From contig NZ_NIUB01000005.1 of the NCBI RefSeq assembly GCF_002197815.1, forward strand, positions 1-64,000: a stretch of 64,000 nt of DNA. The letters are read 5' to 3'. Positions 10,094-20,214 of the stretch are shown here, in pieces (position 1 is the stretch's first letter; each line of letters starts with the position of its first letter). Source of the stretch: Pseudomonas oleovorans subsp. oleovorans (lineage in GTDB: Bacteria > Pseudomonadota > Gammaproteobacteria > Pseudomonadales > Pseudomonadaceae). The position numbers and the translations under genes were made by a program. The notes below the pieces were generated by a model, which did no database searches, had not been told where the DNA came from, and worked only from the letters and a program-made list of their open reading frames with translations.

Positions 10094-11269
10094 TCAGTTG
10101 AAAAGGCCGAAGAAGAACAGGCGAATGCTGTCCCACAGACGGCGCAGCAGCCCGCCCTCTTCTACCGACTCCAGAGCCACCAGGTCGGTGCTGCGCACCA
10201 CCTCGTCACCCAGTTTGACTTCGACCTTGCCGATCACATCGCCCTGCTGGATCGGGGCGATCAGTTGCGGATTGAGGGTCATGCTGGCCTGCAGCTTTTC
10301 CAGCTGCCCCTTGGCCATGGTCATGGTCAGGTCTTCGGCCAGACCGGCCTTGACCTGACTCGCCGCACCTTTCCACACGGTGGCCTGAGCCAGCTCGGCA
10401 CCTTTCTGATAGAAGGTGCGGCTTTCGAAGAAGCGGAAACCGTAGGTCAGCAGCTTCTGGGTTTCCGCTGCACGGGCCTGCTCACTGTCGGTACCGAATA
10501 CCGAGGTGATCATGCGCGCGCCATCACGCACCGCCGAGGCCACCAGGCAATAGCCGGCCTCGGAGGTGTGGCCGGTCTTCAGGCCGTCGACGGTGCGGTC
10601 ACGCCACAGCAGCAGGTTACGGTTGGGCTGCTTGATGTTGTTCCAGAGAAACTCTTTCTGCGAATAGATCGCATAGTGCTCGGCATCTTCATTGATGATC
10701 GCGCGGGCCAGAATCGCCATGTCACGGGCGCTGGAGTAATGCTCAGGATGCGGCAGGCCGGTAGAGTTCATGAAGTGGCTGTTCTTCATGCCCAGACGTT
10801 CGGCAGTGGCGTTCATCATGTCCGCGAAGGCATCTTCGCTGCCGGCGATGTATTCGGCGATGGCGATGCTGGCATCGTTACCGGACTGAATGATGATGCC
10901 GTGCAGCAAGTCGTCGACCGTGGCCTGGCTGTTCACCGGCAGGAACATGGTGGAACCACCGGACGCAGCGCCACCCGTACGCCAGGCGTGCTCGCTGATG
11001 GTCACCAGATCCTTCTCGCCGATCTTGCCATTACGGATTTCCAGGGTCGCGATGTAGGCCGTCATCAGCTTGGTCAGGCTGGCAGGCGGCAGGCGCTCGT
11101 CAGCGTTGTTCTCGACCAGGACATTGCCGCTGGCGGCGTCCATCAGCACGTAGGATTTCGCGGCCAGTTGCGGCGGCGCCGGCACCACCTGCGGGTTGGC
11201 CATGGCCAGGGGGGCGGCCAGAAGGGTAAGAACCAGTGAAGCACGTTGCACGAAGCTGGTGATGTTCAT
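10094..11269 (-). CDS. dacC: D-alanyl-D-alanine carboxypeptidase (PBP5/6 family)
   Basis: A low-molecular-mass penicillin-binding protein that trims the terminal D-alanine of peptidoglycan pentapeptides in the periplasm. After a signal peptide ending LAMA, it shows the active-site SxxK ([12 protein letters not shown]), the SGN triad ([14 protein letters not shown]) and KTG ([13 protein letters not shown]). The C-terminal beta-rich domain and a terminal amphipathic membrane anchor ([14 protein letters not shown]) are present. The start [14 protein letters not shown] at 11269 gives a proper signal peptide; the frame runs upstream to a TTG at 11338 with no signal there. Symbol follows PA3999. 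Confidence 0.94.
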   Translation of the reverse strand: MNITSFVQRASLVLTLLAAPLAMANPQVVPAPPQLAAKSYVLMDAASGNVLVENNADERLPPASLTKLMTAYIATLEIRNGKIGEKDLVTISEHAWRTGGAASGGSTMFLPVNSQATVDDLLHGIIIQSGNDASIAIAEYIAGSEDAFADMMNATAERLGMKNSHFMNSTGLPHPEHYSSARDMAILARAIINEDAEHYAIYSQKEFLWNNIKQPNRNLLLWRDRTVDGLKTGHTSEAGYCLVASAVRDGARMITSVFGTDSEQARAAETQKLLTYGFRFFESRTFYQKGAELAQATVWKGAASQVKAGLAEDLTMTMAKGQLEKLQASMTLNPQLIAPIQQGDVIGKVEVKLGDEVVRSTDLVALESVEEGGLLRRLWDSIRLFFFGLFN

Positions 11270-11377
11270 CCGTCTCTCGAAAATCAATGCTTGGGTTGTA
11301 CGACCCCACAGGGCCATCTTTCGACTCGCACCAGGCAAGCCTCGGATTTAGTCCGGCAAAGGCCGGTTAAGTTGCCA

Positions 11378-12379
11378 TCAGTCGGCGCGCACCAGCGTGG
11401 CCTGGCCGAGGTTGGCCAGGCGCACGCTGCTCTGCAGCTGCTCAGCTTCTCCCTGATTGCTGATCGGCCCCATGCGGACGCGGTGCAGTATCTGCTGGTC
11501 GCGCACCACTGAGCTGATGAACACCGGCACACTGCTGGTCTGGCTCAGCTTGGACTTGAGCAGCTCCGCAGCGTCCGGATTGGCGAAGGCTCCCACCTGG
11601 AGAAACAGGCCAGAGACTGCGAGTAAATCGTTTTTTTTTGCGTCGATCTGCACCGGCACCACCGCAGCGGCGTGCTGCGTCGGCGGCGGCGAATAGTGCT
11701 CGACAGGCTGCGCGACAGGCTGGGCAACGGCAGCCTTGGCCGGTTGATTGTTAGCCAGTACCAGCGGCACCGGACGGCCCTGCTGCGCCCACCACTCATG
11801 CGGGTCGATGCCTTCGACCTTGACCCGCGCAGTGCCTTTTTCAGCGAAACCGAGCTTTTTGGCCGCGGCAAAGGACAGATCGATGATACGGTCGGAGTAG
11901 AACGGCCCACGGTCGTTGACCCGCAGGATCACCACCTTGTCGTTTTCCAGGTTGGTCACCCGTACGTAGCTGGGCAGCGGCAGCGTCTTGTGTGCTGCGG
12001 TCATGCCGTACAGGTCGTAGGTCTCGCCGTTGGCAGTGGCCTGGCCATGAAACTTGGTGCCATACCAGGAAGCCGGACCGACCGCCTGGTAGCGACGGGC
12101 ATCCTGAATAGGGTAGTACTGTTTGCCGAACACCACATAGGGGCTGGCCTTGACCGGCCCGTAATGGGGCATGGGGATGGCGTCCTGAATCTTCGACACG
12201 TCGACATCCCACCAGGGCGCGCCATCCTTGTGCGGTCGATTGAAATCATCCGGGCCGGAAATACCAGCCGACGGACCGGGCACCACCGCAGGCTGCGGTG
12301 CTCGCTTGGAAGAACAGCTCGCCAGCAACAGCGCTGCAGTTACGCAGGCTGCCAGCGGCAGCAGTTTGGACGCACTCAT
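11378..12379 (-). CDS. rlpA: Septal ring lytic transglycosylase RlpA
   Basis: A 333-residue outer-membrane lipoprotein (lipobox LLLASC) that cleaves denuded glycan strands at the septum. The double-psi beta-barrel domain lies at about residues 95-185 (ASWYGTKFHGQATANGETYD, the AHKTLPLPSYVRVTN segment and RVNDRGPF with the catalytic aspartate). A proline- and alanine-rich linker leads to a C-terminal SPOR domain (FLQVGAFANPDAAELLKSKL...) that binds denuded peptidoglycan. Its coding strand contains a run of nine A bases at about 11632-11640 (codons for DAKKND). It overlaps mltB by four bases (ATGA). Confidence 0.95.
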   Translation of the reverse strand: MSASKLLPLAACVTAALLLASCSSKRAPQPAVVPGPSAGISGPDDFNRPHKDGAPWWDVDVSKIQDAIPMPHYGPVKASPYVVFGKQYYPIQDARRYQAVGPASWYGTKFHGQATANGETYDLYGMTAAHKTLPLPSYVRVTNLENDKVVILRVNDRGPFYSDRIIDLSFAAAKKLGFAEKGTARVKVEGIDPHEWWAQQGRPVPLVLANNQPAKAAVAQPVAQPVEHYSPPPTQHAAAVVPVQIDAKKNDLLAVSGLFLQVGAFANPDAAELLKSKLSQTSSVPVFISSVVRDQQILHRVRMGPISNQGEAEQLQSSVRLANLGQATLVRAD

Positions 12380-13380
12380 CGATTACCCCGCGCTTCGACC
12401 AGCAGTTCGGCCAGTTGGTTGACCGCCATGGCATACATCACGCTGCGATTGTAGCGGGTGATGGTGTAGAAGTTGGGCAAACCGAACCAGTATTCATCGC
12501 CTTGCGCACCTTCCAGACGAAACGCGGTTACCGGCAGATCTTCGGCCAGCTTGTCCTGGCTCTGCCAGCCCAGCGCGCGCAGCTCGGCGACGCTCTTTAC
12601 CGGATCCAGCCCCTGCGTCAGGCCTTCGTCGACGCGAGTACCACTGGCCTCGACGCGACTGGCGACCTGACCGCCGGCCTGCCAGCCGTGGCGCTTGAAA
12701 TAGCTGGCAACACTGCCGATGGCATCGGTCGGGTTGCTCCAGATGTTGATATGGCCGTCGCCATCGAAGTCCACGGCGTAAGCACGGAAACTGCTCGGCA
12801 TGAACTGTGGCAAGCCCATGGCGCCAGCATAAGACCCCTTGAGGGTGATCGGATCGACCTGCTCCTCACGGGTCAGCAGCAGAAATTCGCGCAGCTCCTT
12901 GCGGAAGAACGGCGCACGCGGCGGATAATCGAAGGCCAGGGTCGACAGGGCGTCCATCACCCGCCAACTGCCGGTGTTGCCGCCATAGAAGGTTTCCACG
13001 CCGATGATGGCGACGATGAATTGCGGCGGCACACCGTACTCGGCCTCAGCCTTTTCCAGCGCAGCCTGGTGCTTGTTCCAGAACTCCACGCCCTGGGCGA
13101 TACGCTTGTCGGTGATGAAGATCGGCCGGTAGTCCTTCCAGGGCTTGACCTTCTCTGCCGGGCGCGAGATGGCATCGAGAATCGCCTGCTTGCGCTCGAC
13201 CTCGGCGAACAGGCTGACCAGTTGCTCGCTGGCAAAACCATAGTCGCGGGTCATTTCCTCGACGAACTCGGCCACCTGCGGCGAGCCGTCATAATCAGCT
13301 GCCAGAGCGGTACCCAGTGTGCCGGCAATAGCAGCGCCAAGCAGCGTACGGACAGCCCAACTGCGCAAAGAATGCATCAA
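12376..13380 (-). CDS. mltB: Membrane-bound lytic murein transglycosylase B (SltB1 position)
   Basis: A 334-residue MltB-family enzyme. A signal peptide (GAAIAGTLGTALA) precedes the catalytic domain, with the glutamate in FIVAIIGVETFYGGNTG and the companion motifs GAMGLPQFMPSSFRAYAVDFDGDGHINIW. There is no lipobox cysteine at the cleavage site, so it is probably soluble in the periplasm, like SltB1 (PA4001) in P. aeruginosa, which sits in the same place. It is translationally coupled to rlpA and lies behind rodA in the elongasome operon. Confidence 0.93.
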   Translation of the reverse strand: MMHSLRSWAVRTLLGAAIAGTLGTALAADYDGSPQVAEFVEEMTRDYGFASEQLVSLFAEVERKQAILDAISRPAEKVKPWKDYRPIFITDKRIAQGVEFWNKHQAALEKAEAEYGVPPQFIVAIIGVETFYGGNTGSWRVMDALSTLAFDYPPRAPFFRKELREFLLLTREEQVDPITLKGSYAGAMGLPQFMPSSFRAYAVDFDGDGHINIWSNPTDAIGSVASYFKRHGWQAGGQVASRVEASGTRVDEGLTQGLDPVKSVAELRALGWQSQDKLAEDLPVTAFRLEGAQGDEYWFGLPNFYTITRYNRSVMYAMAVNQLAELLVEARGNR

Positions 13381-13396
13381 CTCGAAACTCCCAAAA

Positions 13397-14542
13397 TCAA
13401 ACCTGAGCGATCCACTTTCTGTGGGTGTGAATCGCCATCAATATCCCGAAGCCTGACAACAATGTGACCAGATGGGTTCCACCGTAACTAATGAACGGCA
13501 GCGGCACCCCCACCACTGGCAGCAGCCCGCTGACCATGCCGATGTTGACGAATACGTAGACGAAGAAGGTCATGGTCAGCGCGCCGGCCAGCAACTTGCC
13601 GAAAAGCGTCTGCGCCTGAGCTGTGATCACCAGACCGCGCGCCAGCAAGAGCAGATAGAGCAGCAGCAACAGACAGACGCCAACCAGGCCGAACTCCTCC
13701 GCAAGCACGGCAATGATAAAGTCCGTATGGCTTTCCGGCAAAAAATCCAGGTGCGACTGGGTGCCCAGCAGCCAGCCCTTGCCCAGCACACCACCAGAAC
13801 CGATGGCCGCCTTGGACTGGATGATGTTCCAACCCGCCCCCAGCGGATCGCTCTCCGGGTTGAGGAAGGTCAACACACGGCGCTTCTGGTAGTCATGCAT
13901 GACGAAGTACCACATGCCTATCGCAATCGGCACCACCGCCGCCGCTGCACCGACAATCCAGCGCCACTGCAGACCGGCCATGAATACGACGAAAGCGCCC
14001 GACGCCAGTACCAGCAGCGAAGTGCCGAGATCCGGCTGCTTGAGGATCAGCACGAAAGGCACGCCAATCATCGCCAGGCTGATAACGATGTGCTTGAAGC
14101 GCGGCGGCAGGTTATGTCGCGACAGGTACCAGGCGATGGTCATCGGCATGATGATCTTCATCAACTCTGACGGCTGGAAGCGGATCACGCCCGGGATGTT
14201 GATCCAGCGAGTCGCTCCCATTGCGGTGTGGCCCATCACCTCCACCGCCATCAGCAAGGCGACGCCCGCAACGTAGGCAAGGGGTACCCAGCGCGCCATG
14301 AAGCGCGGGTCGAACTGAGCGATCACGACCACAGCGAGCATACCGATGCCGAAGGATGATGCCTGCTTGAGCAGCAGGTCGACATTCTTGCCACTGGCCG
14401 AATAAAGGATGAACAGGCTGCCGGCACCCAGAATCAGCAACAGCAACAGCAACCAGCCGTCGATATGCATGCGCTGTAGCAGGCTGGCGCGACGACGCAG
14501 GACGTCCTCATCGGACAGGGTGCGGTCGAAATTGCTGATCAT
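13397..14542 (-). CDS. rodA: Peptidoglycan glycosyltransferase RodA
   Basis: A 381-residue SEDS-family polymerase with about ten membrane helices, which polymerises lipid II for side-wall growth together with PBP2. The typical motifs are in place: GHTAMGATRWINIPGVIRFQPSELMKI, KQPDLGTSLLVLASG, and the C-terminal VGVPLPFISYGGTHLVTLLSGFGILMAI. Its ATG overlaps the mrdA stop by four bases, in keeping with coupled expression of the two partner proteins. Confidence 0.97.
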   Translation of the reverse strand: MISNFDRTLSDEDVLRRRASLLQRMHIDGWLLLLLLILGAGSLFILYSASGKNVDLLLKQASSFGIGMLAVVVIAQFDPRFMARWVPLAYVAGVALLMAVEVMGHTAMGATRWINIPGVIRFQPSELMKIIMPMTIAWYLSRHNLPPRFKHIVISLAMIGVPFVLILKQPDLGTSLLVLASGAFVVFMAGLQWRWIVGAAAAVVPIAIGMWYFVMHDYQKRRVLTFLNPESDPLGAGWNIIQSKAAIGSGGVLGKGWLLGTQSHLDFLPESHTDFIIAVLAEEFGLVGVCLLLLLYLLLLARGLVITAQAQTLFGKLLAGALTMTFFVYVFVNIGMVSGLLPVVGVPLPFISYGGTHLVTLLSGFGILMAIHTHRKWIAQV

Positions 14543-16431
14543 CGCTGGCTGACCTCGGCAGTCTGGGGCAAGGCGAATTCGGCTTTGAGCTGACCGGTCT
14601 CTTTATCCAGCAGCCAGGCGTCCATCACCTGCTTGACCACCGGGGCGGCGACGCCGGAGCCTGACTCGCCGTTCTCCACCATCACCGCGACGGCTATCTG
14701 CGGGTTATTGGCGGGTGCAAAACCGACGAACAGGGCGTGATCGCGGTGGCGCTCCTGCACCTTGTTGCGGTCGTATTTCTCACCCTGTTTGATCGCCACC
14801 ACCTGGGCCGTGCCGCTCTTGCCGGCGATGCGGTAGACCGAACTGTCACCGACCTTGCGCGCCGTACCACGGGCACCGTGCAGCACGTCTTCCATAGCAC
14901 GAATGCCATACTCCCAGAACTTCGGATCACGCAGGACGATATCCGGCATCGGGTTGGGGTCCACGGGCAAGCGTCCGTCGACACTCTTGGCCAGGTGCGG
15001 ACGAATCCACTTGCCACGCGTGGCCATCAGCGCGGTGGCCTGCGCCAACTGCAGCGGTGTGGTCTGCATATAGCCCTGGCCAATGCCGAGAATCAGCGTC
15101 TCGCCCGGGTACCAGGGCTGGCGATAACGCGCCCGCTTCCAGTCACGCGAAGGCATCAGGCCGGCGGTCTCCTCGAACATGTCCAGCGCCACGCGCTGGC
15201 CGAGGCCGAAGCGGCTCATGTATTCATGCATGCGATCGACGCCCATCTTGTGCGCCAGGTCGTAGAAGTAGGTGTCGTTGGAACGGGCGATGGCCAGGTT
15301 GAGATCGACCCAGCCATCACCGCTGCGGTTCCAGTTACGGTACTTATGGCTGTGATTGGGCAACTGATAGAAGCCCGGGTCGAACACCCGGGTCTGCGGG
15401 GTGACCACGCCAGCATCGAGACCGGCCACAGCCACCATCGGCTTGATAGTCGAGCCCGGCGGATAAAGGCCACGCAACACGCGGTTGTACAGCGGCTGGT
15501 CAATGGAGTCGCGCAGTTCGCCATAGGCCTTGAAACTGATGCCGGTGACGAACGGGTTGGGGTCGAAACTGGGCTGGCTGACCATCGCCAGCACTTCGCC
15601 ATTGTTCGGATCGATGGCCACCACAGCGCCACGACGCCCACCGAGGGCGTTCTCGGCCGCTTCCTGCAAGTGGACATCGAGGCTGAGCACGATGTCCTTG
15701 CCCGGTTTCGGATCGACACGATTGAGCACACGCAACACGCGACCACGGGCATTGGTCTCGACCTCTTCATAGCCGACTTCGCCGTGCAACTCGTCCTCGT
15801 AGAAACGCTCGATACCGGTCTTGCCGATATGGTGGGTGCCGGCGTAATCGGTCGGATCCAGACGCTTGAGCTCCTGCTCGTTGATGCGCCCGACGTAGCC
15901 GACCGAATGCGCGAAGTGTTCCTGCTGCGGATAATGCCGCACCAGTTGCGCCGCCACCTCGACGCCAGGCAGGCGGAACTGGTTGACCGCAATGCGAGCG
16001 ATCTGCTCTTCGGACAGCTCGAACAGGATCGGTACCGGCTCGAACGGACGCCGCCCCTGGCGCACGCGGCGCTCGAACAGGGCACGATCATCCTCGCTGA
16101 GTTCCAGCACTTCGACCACCGCATCGAGCACGCTCGGCCAGTCACCGGCGCGTTCGCGGGTCACGGTCAGGCTGAAGCTGGGCCGGTTGTCGGCGATGAT
16201 CACACCGTTGCGGTCGAAGATCAGCCCGCGGGTCGGCGGGATCGGCTGCACGTGGATGCGGTTGTTTTCCGCCAGGGTGCTGTGATGCTCGTACTGAATC
16301 ACCTGCAGGTAGTACATGCGCATGATCAGCACGCAGGTCAGCAGGATGATCACGACGCCGCCAACGAGCACCCGGCGCTTGACCAGGCGAGCGTCCTTTT
16401 CATGATCCTTGAGGCGAATCGGCTGCGGCAT
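14539..16431 (-). CDS. mrdA: Penicillin-binding protein 2
   Basis: A class B transpeptidase (630 residues from the ATG at 16431) that crosslinks peptidoglycan in the elongasome. One N-terminal membrane helix (VGGVVIILLTCVLIMRMYYL) is followed by the dimerisation/pedestal domain and the transpeptidase domain, with SxxK in PPGSTIKPMVAV, SND in IARSNDTYFYD and KSGTA in IAGKSGTAQVV. The open frame extends 23 codons further upstream, but MPQPIRLKDHEKD is the usual Pseudomonas start and lies just after rlmH. Confidence 0.97.
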   Translation of the reverse strand: MPQPIRLKDHEKDARLVKRRVLVGGVVIILLTCVLIMRMYYLQVIQYEHHSTLAENNRIHVQPIPPTRGLIFDRNGVIIADNRPSFSLTVTRERAGDWPSVLDAVVEVLELSEDDRALFERRVRQGRRPFEPVPILFELSEEQIARIAVNQFRLPGVEVAAQLVRHYPQQEHFAHSVGYVGRINEQELKRLDPTDYAGTHHIGKTGIERFYEDELHGEVGYEEVETNARGRVLRVLNRVDPKPGKDIVLSLDVHLQEAAENALGGRRGAVVAIDPNNGEVLAMVSQPSFDPNPFVTGISFKAYGELRDSIDQPLYNRVLRGLYPPGSTIKPMVAVAGLDAGVVTPQTRVFDPGFYQLPNHSHKYRNWNRSGDGWVDLNLAIARSNDTYFYDLAHKMGVDRMHEYMSRFGLGQRVALDMFEETAGLMPSRDWKRARYRQPWYPGETLILGIGQGYMQTTPLQLAQATALMATRGKWIRPHLAKSVDGRLPVDPNPMPDIVLRDPKFWEYGIRAMEDVLHGARGTARKVGDSSVYRIAGKSGTAQVVAIKQGEKYDRNKVQERHRDHALFVGFAPANNPQIAVAVMVENGESGSGVAAPVVKQVMDAWLLDKETGQLKAEFALPQTAEVSQR

Positions 16432-16441
16432 GACTAGGTGA

Positions 16442-16909
16442 TCACTTGTGGTACGGATGGCCGGACAATACGGTCCAGGCGCGGTAGATCTGCTCGCCAA
16501 GAAGGATGCGCACCAGCGGGTGCGGCAACGTCAGAGGCGACAGCGACCAGCGCTGCTCGCTACGCGCGCAGACCTCCGGTGCCAGCCCTTCCGGGCCACC
16601 GACCATGAGGTTGACGTTGCGTGCATCGAGACGCCAGCGCTCCAGCTCCGCTGCCAGTTGCTCGGTGCTCCATGGCTTGCCATGGACCTCCAGCGTGACG
16701 ATACGTTCGCCGGGCTGCACCTTGCTCAGCATGGCCTCACCCTCCTGACGGATCAGGCGGGCAACGTCGGCATTCTTGCCGCGGGTGTTGAGGGGAATTT
16801 CCACCAGCTCCAGCGGCAATTCGGCAGGCAGACGCTTGACGTACTCCTGCCAGCCCTCTTCGACCCAGCGCGGCATGCGCGAACCGACGGCGATCAGTTT
16901 GATCCGCAC
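16442..16909 (-). CDS. rlmH: 23S rRNA pseudouridine-1915 N3-methyltransferase RlmH
   Basis: A 155-residue SPOUT-class methyltransferase that methylates the pseudouridine at position 1915 in helix 69 of 23S rRNA. Start [28 protein letters not shown], the SAM-binding knot ([46 protein letters not shown]) and the terminal GHPYHK are all canonical. It sits ten bases after rsfS and just before mrdA. Confidence 0.97.
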   Translation of the reverse strand: MRIKLIAVGSRMPRWVEEGWQEYVKRLPAELPLELVEIPLNTRGKNADVARLIRQEGEAMLSKVQPGERIVTLEVHGKPWSTEQLAAELERWRLDARNVNLMVGGPEGLAPEVCARSEQRWSLSPLTLPHPLVRILLGEQIYRAWTVLSGHPYHK

Positions 16910-16918
16910 GGTTTACGC

Positions 16919-17287
16919 TTACTCGGCCGAATGTTGCGCGCGGCTCTGCTCGGCGCCCTGCCACAAGCGCTCGAGGTCGTAGAACTGACGCGCGGTCGGC
17001 AGCATCACGTGCACGACGATGTCGCCCAGGTCGAGCAGGGCCCATTCGCCGCTGTCCAGACCTTCGCTACCAATCGGGCGCACACCCTGCTCCTTGACCT
17101 TTTCCAGCACGTTTTCCACCAGCGACTTGACCTGACGACTGGAGCTACCGCTGGCGATCACCATGAAATCGGTGATGCTGGTCTTGTCCTTGACGTCGAT
17201 CACCGTGATGTCGGTCGCCTTGATCTCTTCCAGCGCCGCCACGGCGATCTTGACCAGCTCGTCGCTGGGCATGTTCTGCTTGCTCAT
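16919..17287 (-). CDS. rsfS: Ribosomal silencing factor RsfS
   Basis: Homologue of RsfS/RsfA, which binds ribosomal protein uL14 and blocks subunit joining in starvation. The core is standard: [35 protein letters not shown]...[17 protein letters not shown] and AREFYDLE-like [11 protein letters not shown]. The start at 17287 ([21 protein letters not shown]) gives 122 residues; the frame is open 13 codons further. The order nadD-rsfS-rlmH is widely conserved. Confidence 0.95.
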   Translation of the reverse strand: MSKQNMPSDELVKIAVAALEEIKATDITVIDVKDKTSITDFMVIASGSSSRQVKSLVENVLEKVKEQGVRPIGSEGLDSGEWALLDLGDIVVHVMLPTARQFYDLERLWQGAEQSRAQHSAE

Positions 17288-17338
17288 AAATGACTCATTT
17301 GCCTCGTGTAATGGACGCCGGCGCACATGCGCGGCGTT

Positions 17339-17998
17339 TCAAGCATTGGGCGCACGGTACAGATCGTGCGCCTGGATATAGGCCAGTACCGCATCCGGCA
17401 GCAGATATCGCGCCGAGCGGTCGGTTGCCAGTAAGTGGCGAATCTGCGTGGCGGAAATCGCCAGCGGAGTCTGCCAGATGAAACTGATTTGCCCGCCTGC
17501 ACCCTGCAGGCTCAGCGGGTCGCTGACACTGCGCGCGGCCAGCAGATCGCGCAGCGCCTCCGGCGCTTCGCTGTCGGCATCCGGCCGTTGCAGCACCAAC
17601 AGGTGGCAATGCTCGAGCAGTTCCTGCCAGCGATGCCAACTCGGCAAGCCGCAGAAAGCGTCCCAGCCGAGCAGCAGAAACAACTGATCGTCCGCTGCCA
17701 GCTCGGCACGCAGCGACTCCAGCGTGTCCACCGTATAAGACGGTTTGTCGCGGCGCAGCTCGCGGTCATCGACCGTCAGCAGCGGCTCGCCGACCACCGC
17801 CAGCTGAACCATGGCCAAGCGCTGCTCGGCTGTTGCCTGCGGCGTGTCGCGATGCGGCGGCCTGGCGCTGGGAATCAGCCGCAGCTGGTCCAGCGCCATG
17901 AACTCGGCCACTTCCAGTGCGGCACGCAGATGCCCGATGTGCACCGGGTTGAAGGTACCGCCGAGCAGGCCGATGCGTCGGGCGCCGATTCGTTTCAT
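17339..17998 (-). CDS. nadD: Nicotinate-nucleotide adenylyltransferase
   Basis: A 219-residue nucleotidyltransferase that forms deamido-NAD from nicotinate mononucleotide and ATP. The signature [20 protein letters not shown] is at residues about 14-33, and the second motif [28 protein letters not shown] closes the protein. Its ATG directly follows the proA stop codon, so the two are probably on one transcript. Confidence 0.97.
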   Translation of the reverse strand: MKRIGARRIGLLGGTFNPVHIGHLRAALEVAEFMALDQLRLIPSARPPHRDTPQATAEQRLAMVQLAVVGEPLLTVDDRELRRDKPSYTVDTLESLRAELAADDQLFLLLGWDAFCGLPSWHRWQELLEHCHLLVLQRPDADSEAPEALRDLLAARSVSDPLSLQGAGGQISFIWQTPLAISATQIRHLLATDRSARYLLPDAVLAYIQAHDLYRAPNA

Positions 17999-19264
<1,266 letters not shown>

Positions 19265-19497
19265 GGCGGCGGAGGTCTGGCAGTTGGAAAAAGGGGCTGA
19301 TTATAGCCGGCTCGCGAGGCTGCGCCCAGCGGCGTCTGGCAAGCGGTACAGGATGCCGACCTGAAGCGCGGCAACGACAGGCCGAATACGCCACCCCGGC
19401 CAGCCAAACCCGATACAGACCCATTCAGGCAATTTTAAGGTGCTTGTTGCTATGCTCGCCGCCCGGATCAGCCCACTTCGAGCCCTGCACATAGATC

Positions 19498-20214
19498 ATG
19501 CCCGCCACACCGTCCTCAAACCTGCCCTGGCCCGGCGCCAGGCCATTGCCGGATAGCTTCTTCGACCGCGACGCTCAGTTGCTCGCCCGTGAGCTGCTCG
19601 GCAAGGTGGTTCGCCATCGCGTCGCCGGGCTATGGCTGAGCGCCCGGATCATCGAGACCGAGGCCTATTACCTGGTCGACAAGGGCAGCCATGCGTCGCT
19701 CGGCTACACCGACAAACGCAAGGCGCTGTTCGCCGACGGCGGGCACATCTATATGTACTATGCGCGCGGTGGCGACTCGCTGAACTTCAGCGCCCAGGGG
19801 CCGGGCAACGCGGTGCTGATCAAGTCGGCGCATCCGTGGCTCGATGCCATCAGCGGCGCCGATGCTCTGGCCGCGATGCAACGCAACAACCCAGGCAGCC
19901 AGAGCCAGCCGCGCACCCCCGAGCGCTTGTGCGCCGGACAGACCCTGCTGTGCAAAGCGCTTGGTCTGAAAGTGCCGGATTGGGACGCACGCCGCTTCGA
20001 CCTGCAACGACTATTCGTCGAGGATGTCGGCGAACGACCGCACTCGATCATCCAGTGTGCGCGACTGGGCATTCCCAAGGGCCGTGACGAGGACCTGCCT
20101 TACCGCTTCGTCGACGCCCGCTATGCCCGCCACTGCACGCGCAACCCTTTGCGCCGTGGACAGGTCGAAGGACACGACTATCAACTACACACGCTGGAGC
20201 CTGCCCGACCATGA
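19498..20214 (+). CDS. DNA-3-methyladenine glycosylase (AAG/MPG family)
   Basis: A 238-residue base-excision enzyme of the alkyladenine glycosylase family, which removes alkylated purines. The catalytic glutamate lies in ARIIETEAYYLVDKGSHASLGYTDKR, and the family motifs GGHIYMYYARGGDSLNFSAQGPGNAVLIKSAHP and GPERLCAGQ-like TPERLCAGQTLLCKALG follow. Unlike AlkA or Tag, this is the mammalian-type fold. Its last four bases overlap the next gene (ATGA), so the two are translated together even though their roles look unrelated. Confidence 0.92.
   Translation: MPATPSSNLPWPGARPLPDSFFDRDAQLLARELLGKVVRHRVAGLWLSARIIETEAYYLVDKGSHASLGYTDKRKALFADGGHIYMYYARGGDSLNFSAQGPGNAVLIKSAHPWLDAISGADALAAMQRNNPGSQSQPRTPERLCAGQTLLCKALGLKVPDWDARRFDLQRLFVEDVGERPHSIIQCARLGIPKGRDEDLPYRFVDARYARHCTRNPLRRGQVEGHDYQLHTLEPARP

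Noticed and set aside
10032-10136. Longer N-terminus for the YbeD protein
   Set aside because: The extra 35 codons overlap the 3' end of dacC and do not resemble the family start; the internal ATG at 10031 does.
14737-16437. Long open frame antisense to mrdA (566 codons)
   Set aside because: Shadow of PBP2, which has all transpeptidase motifs; no ribosome binding site or family for the antisense frame.
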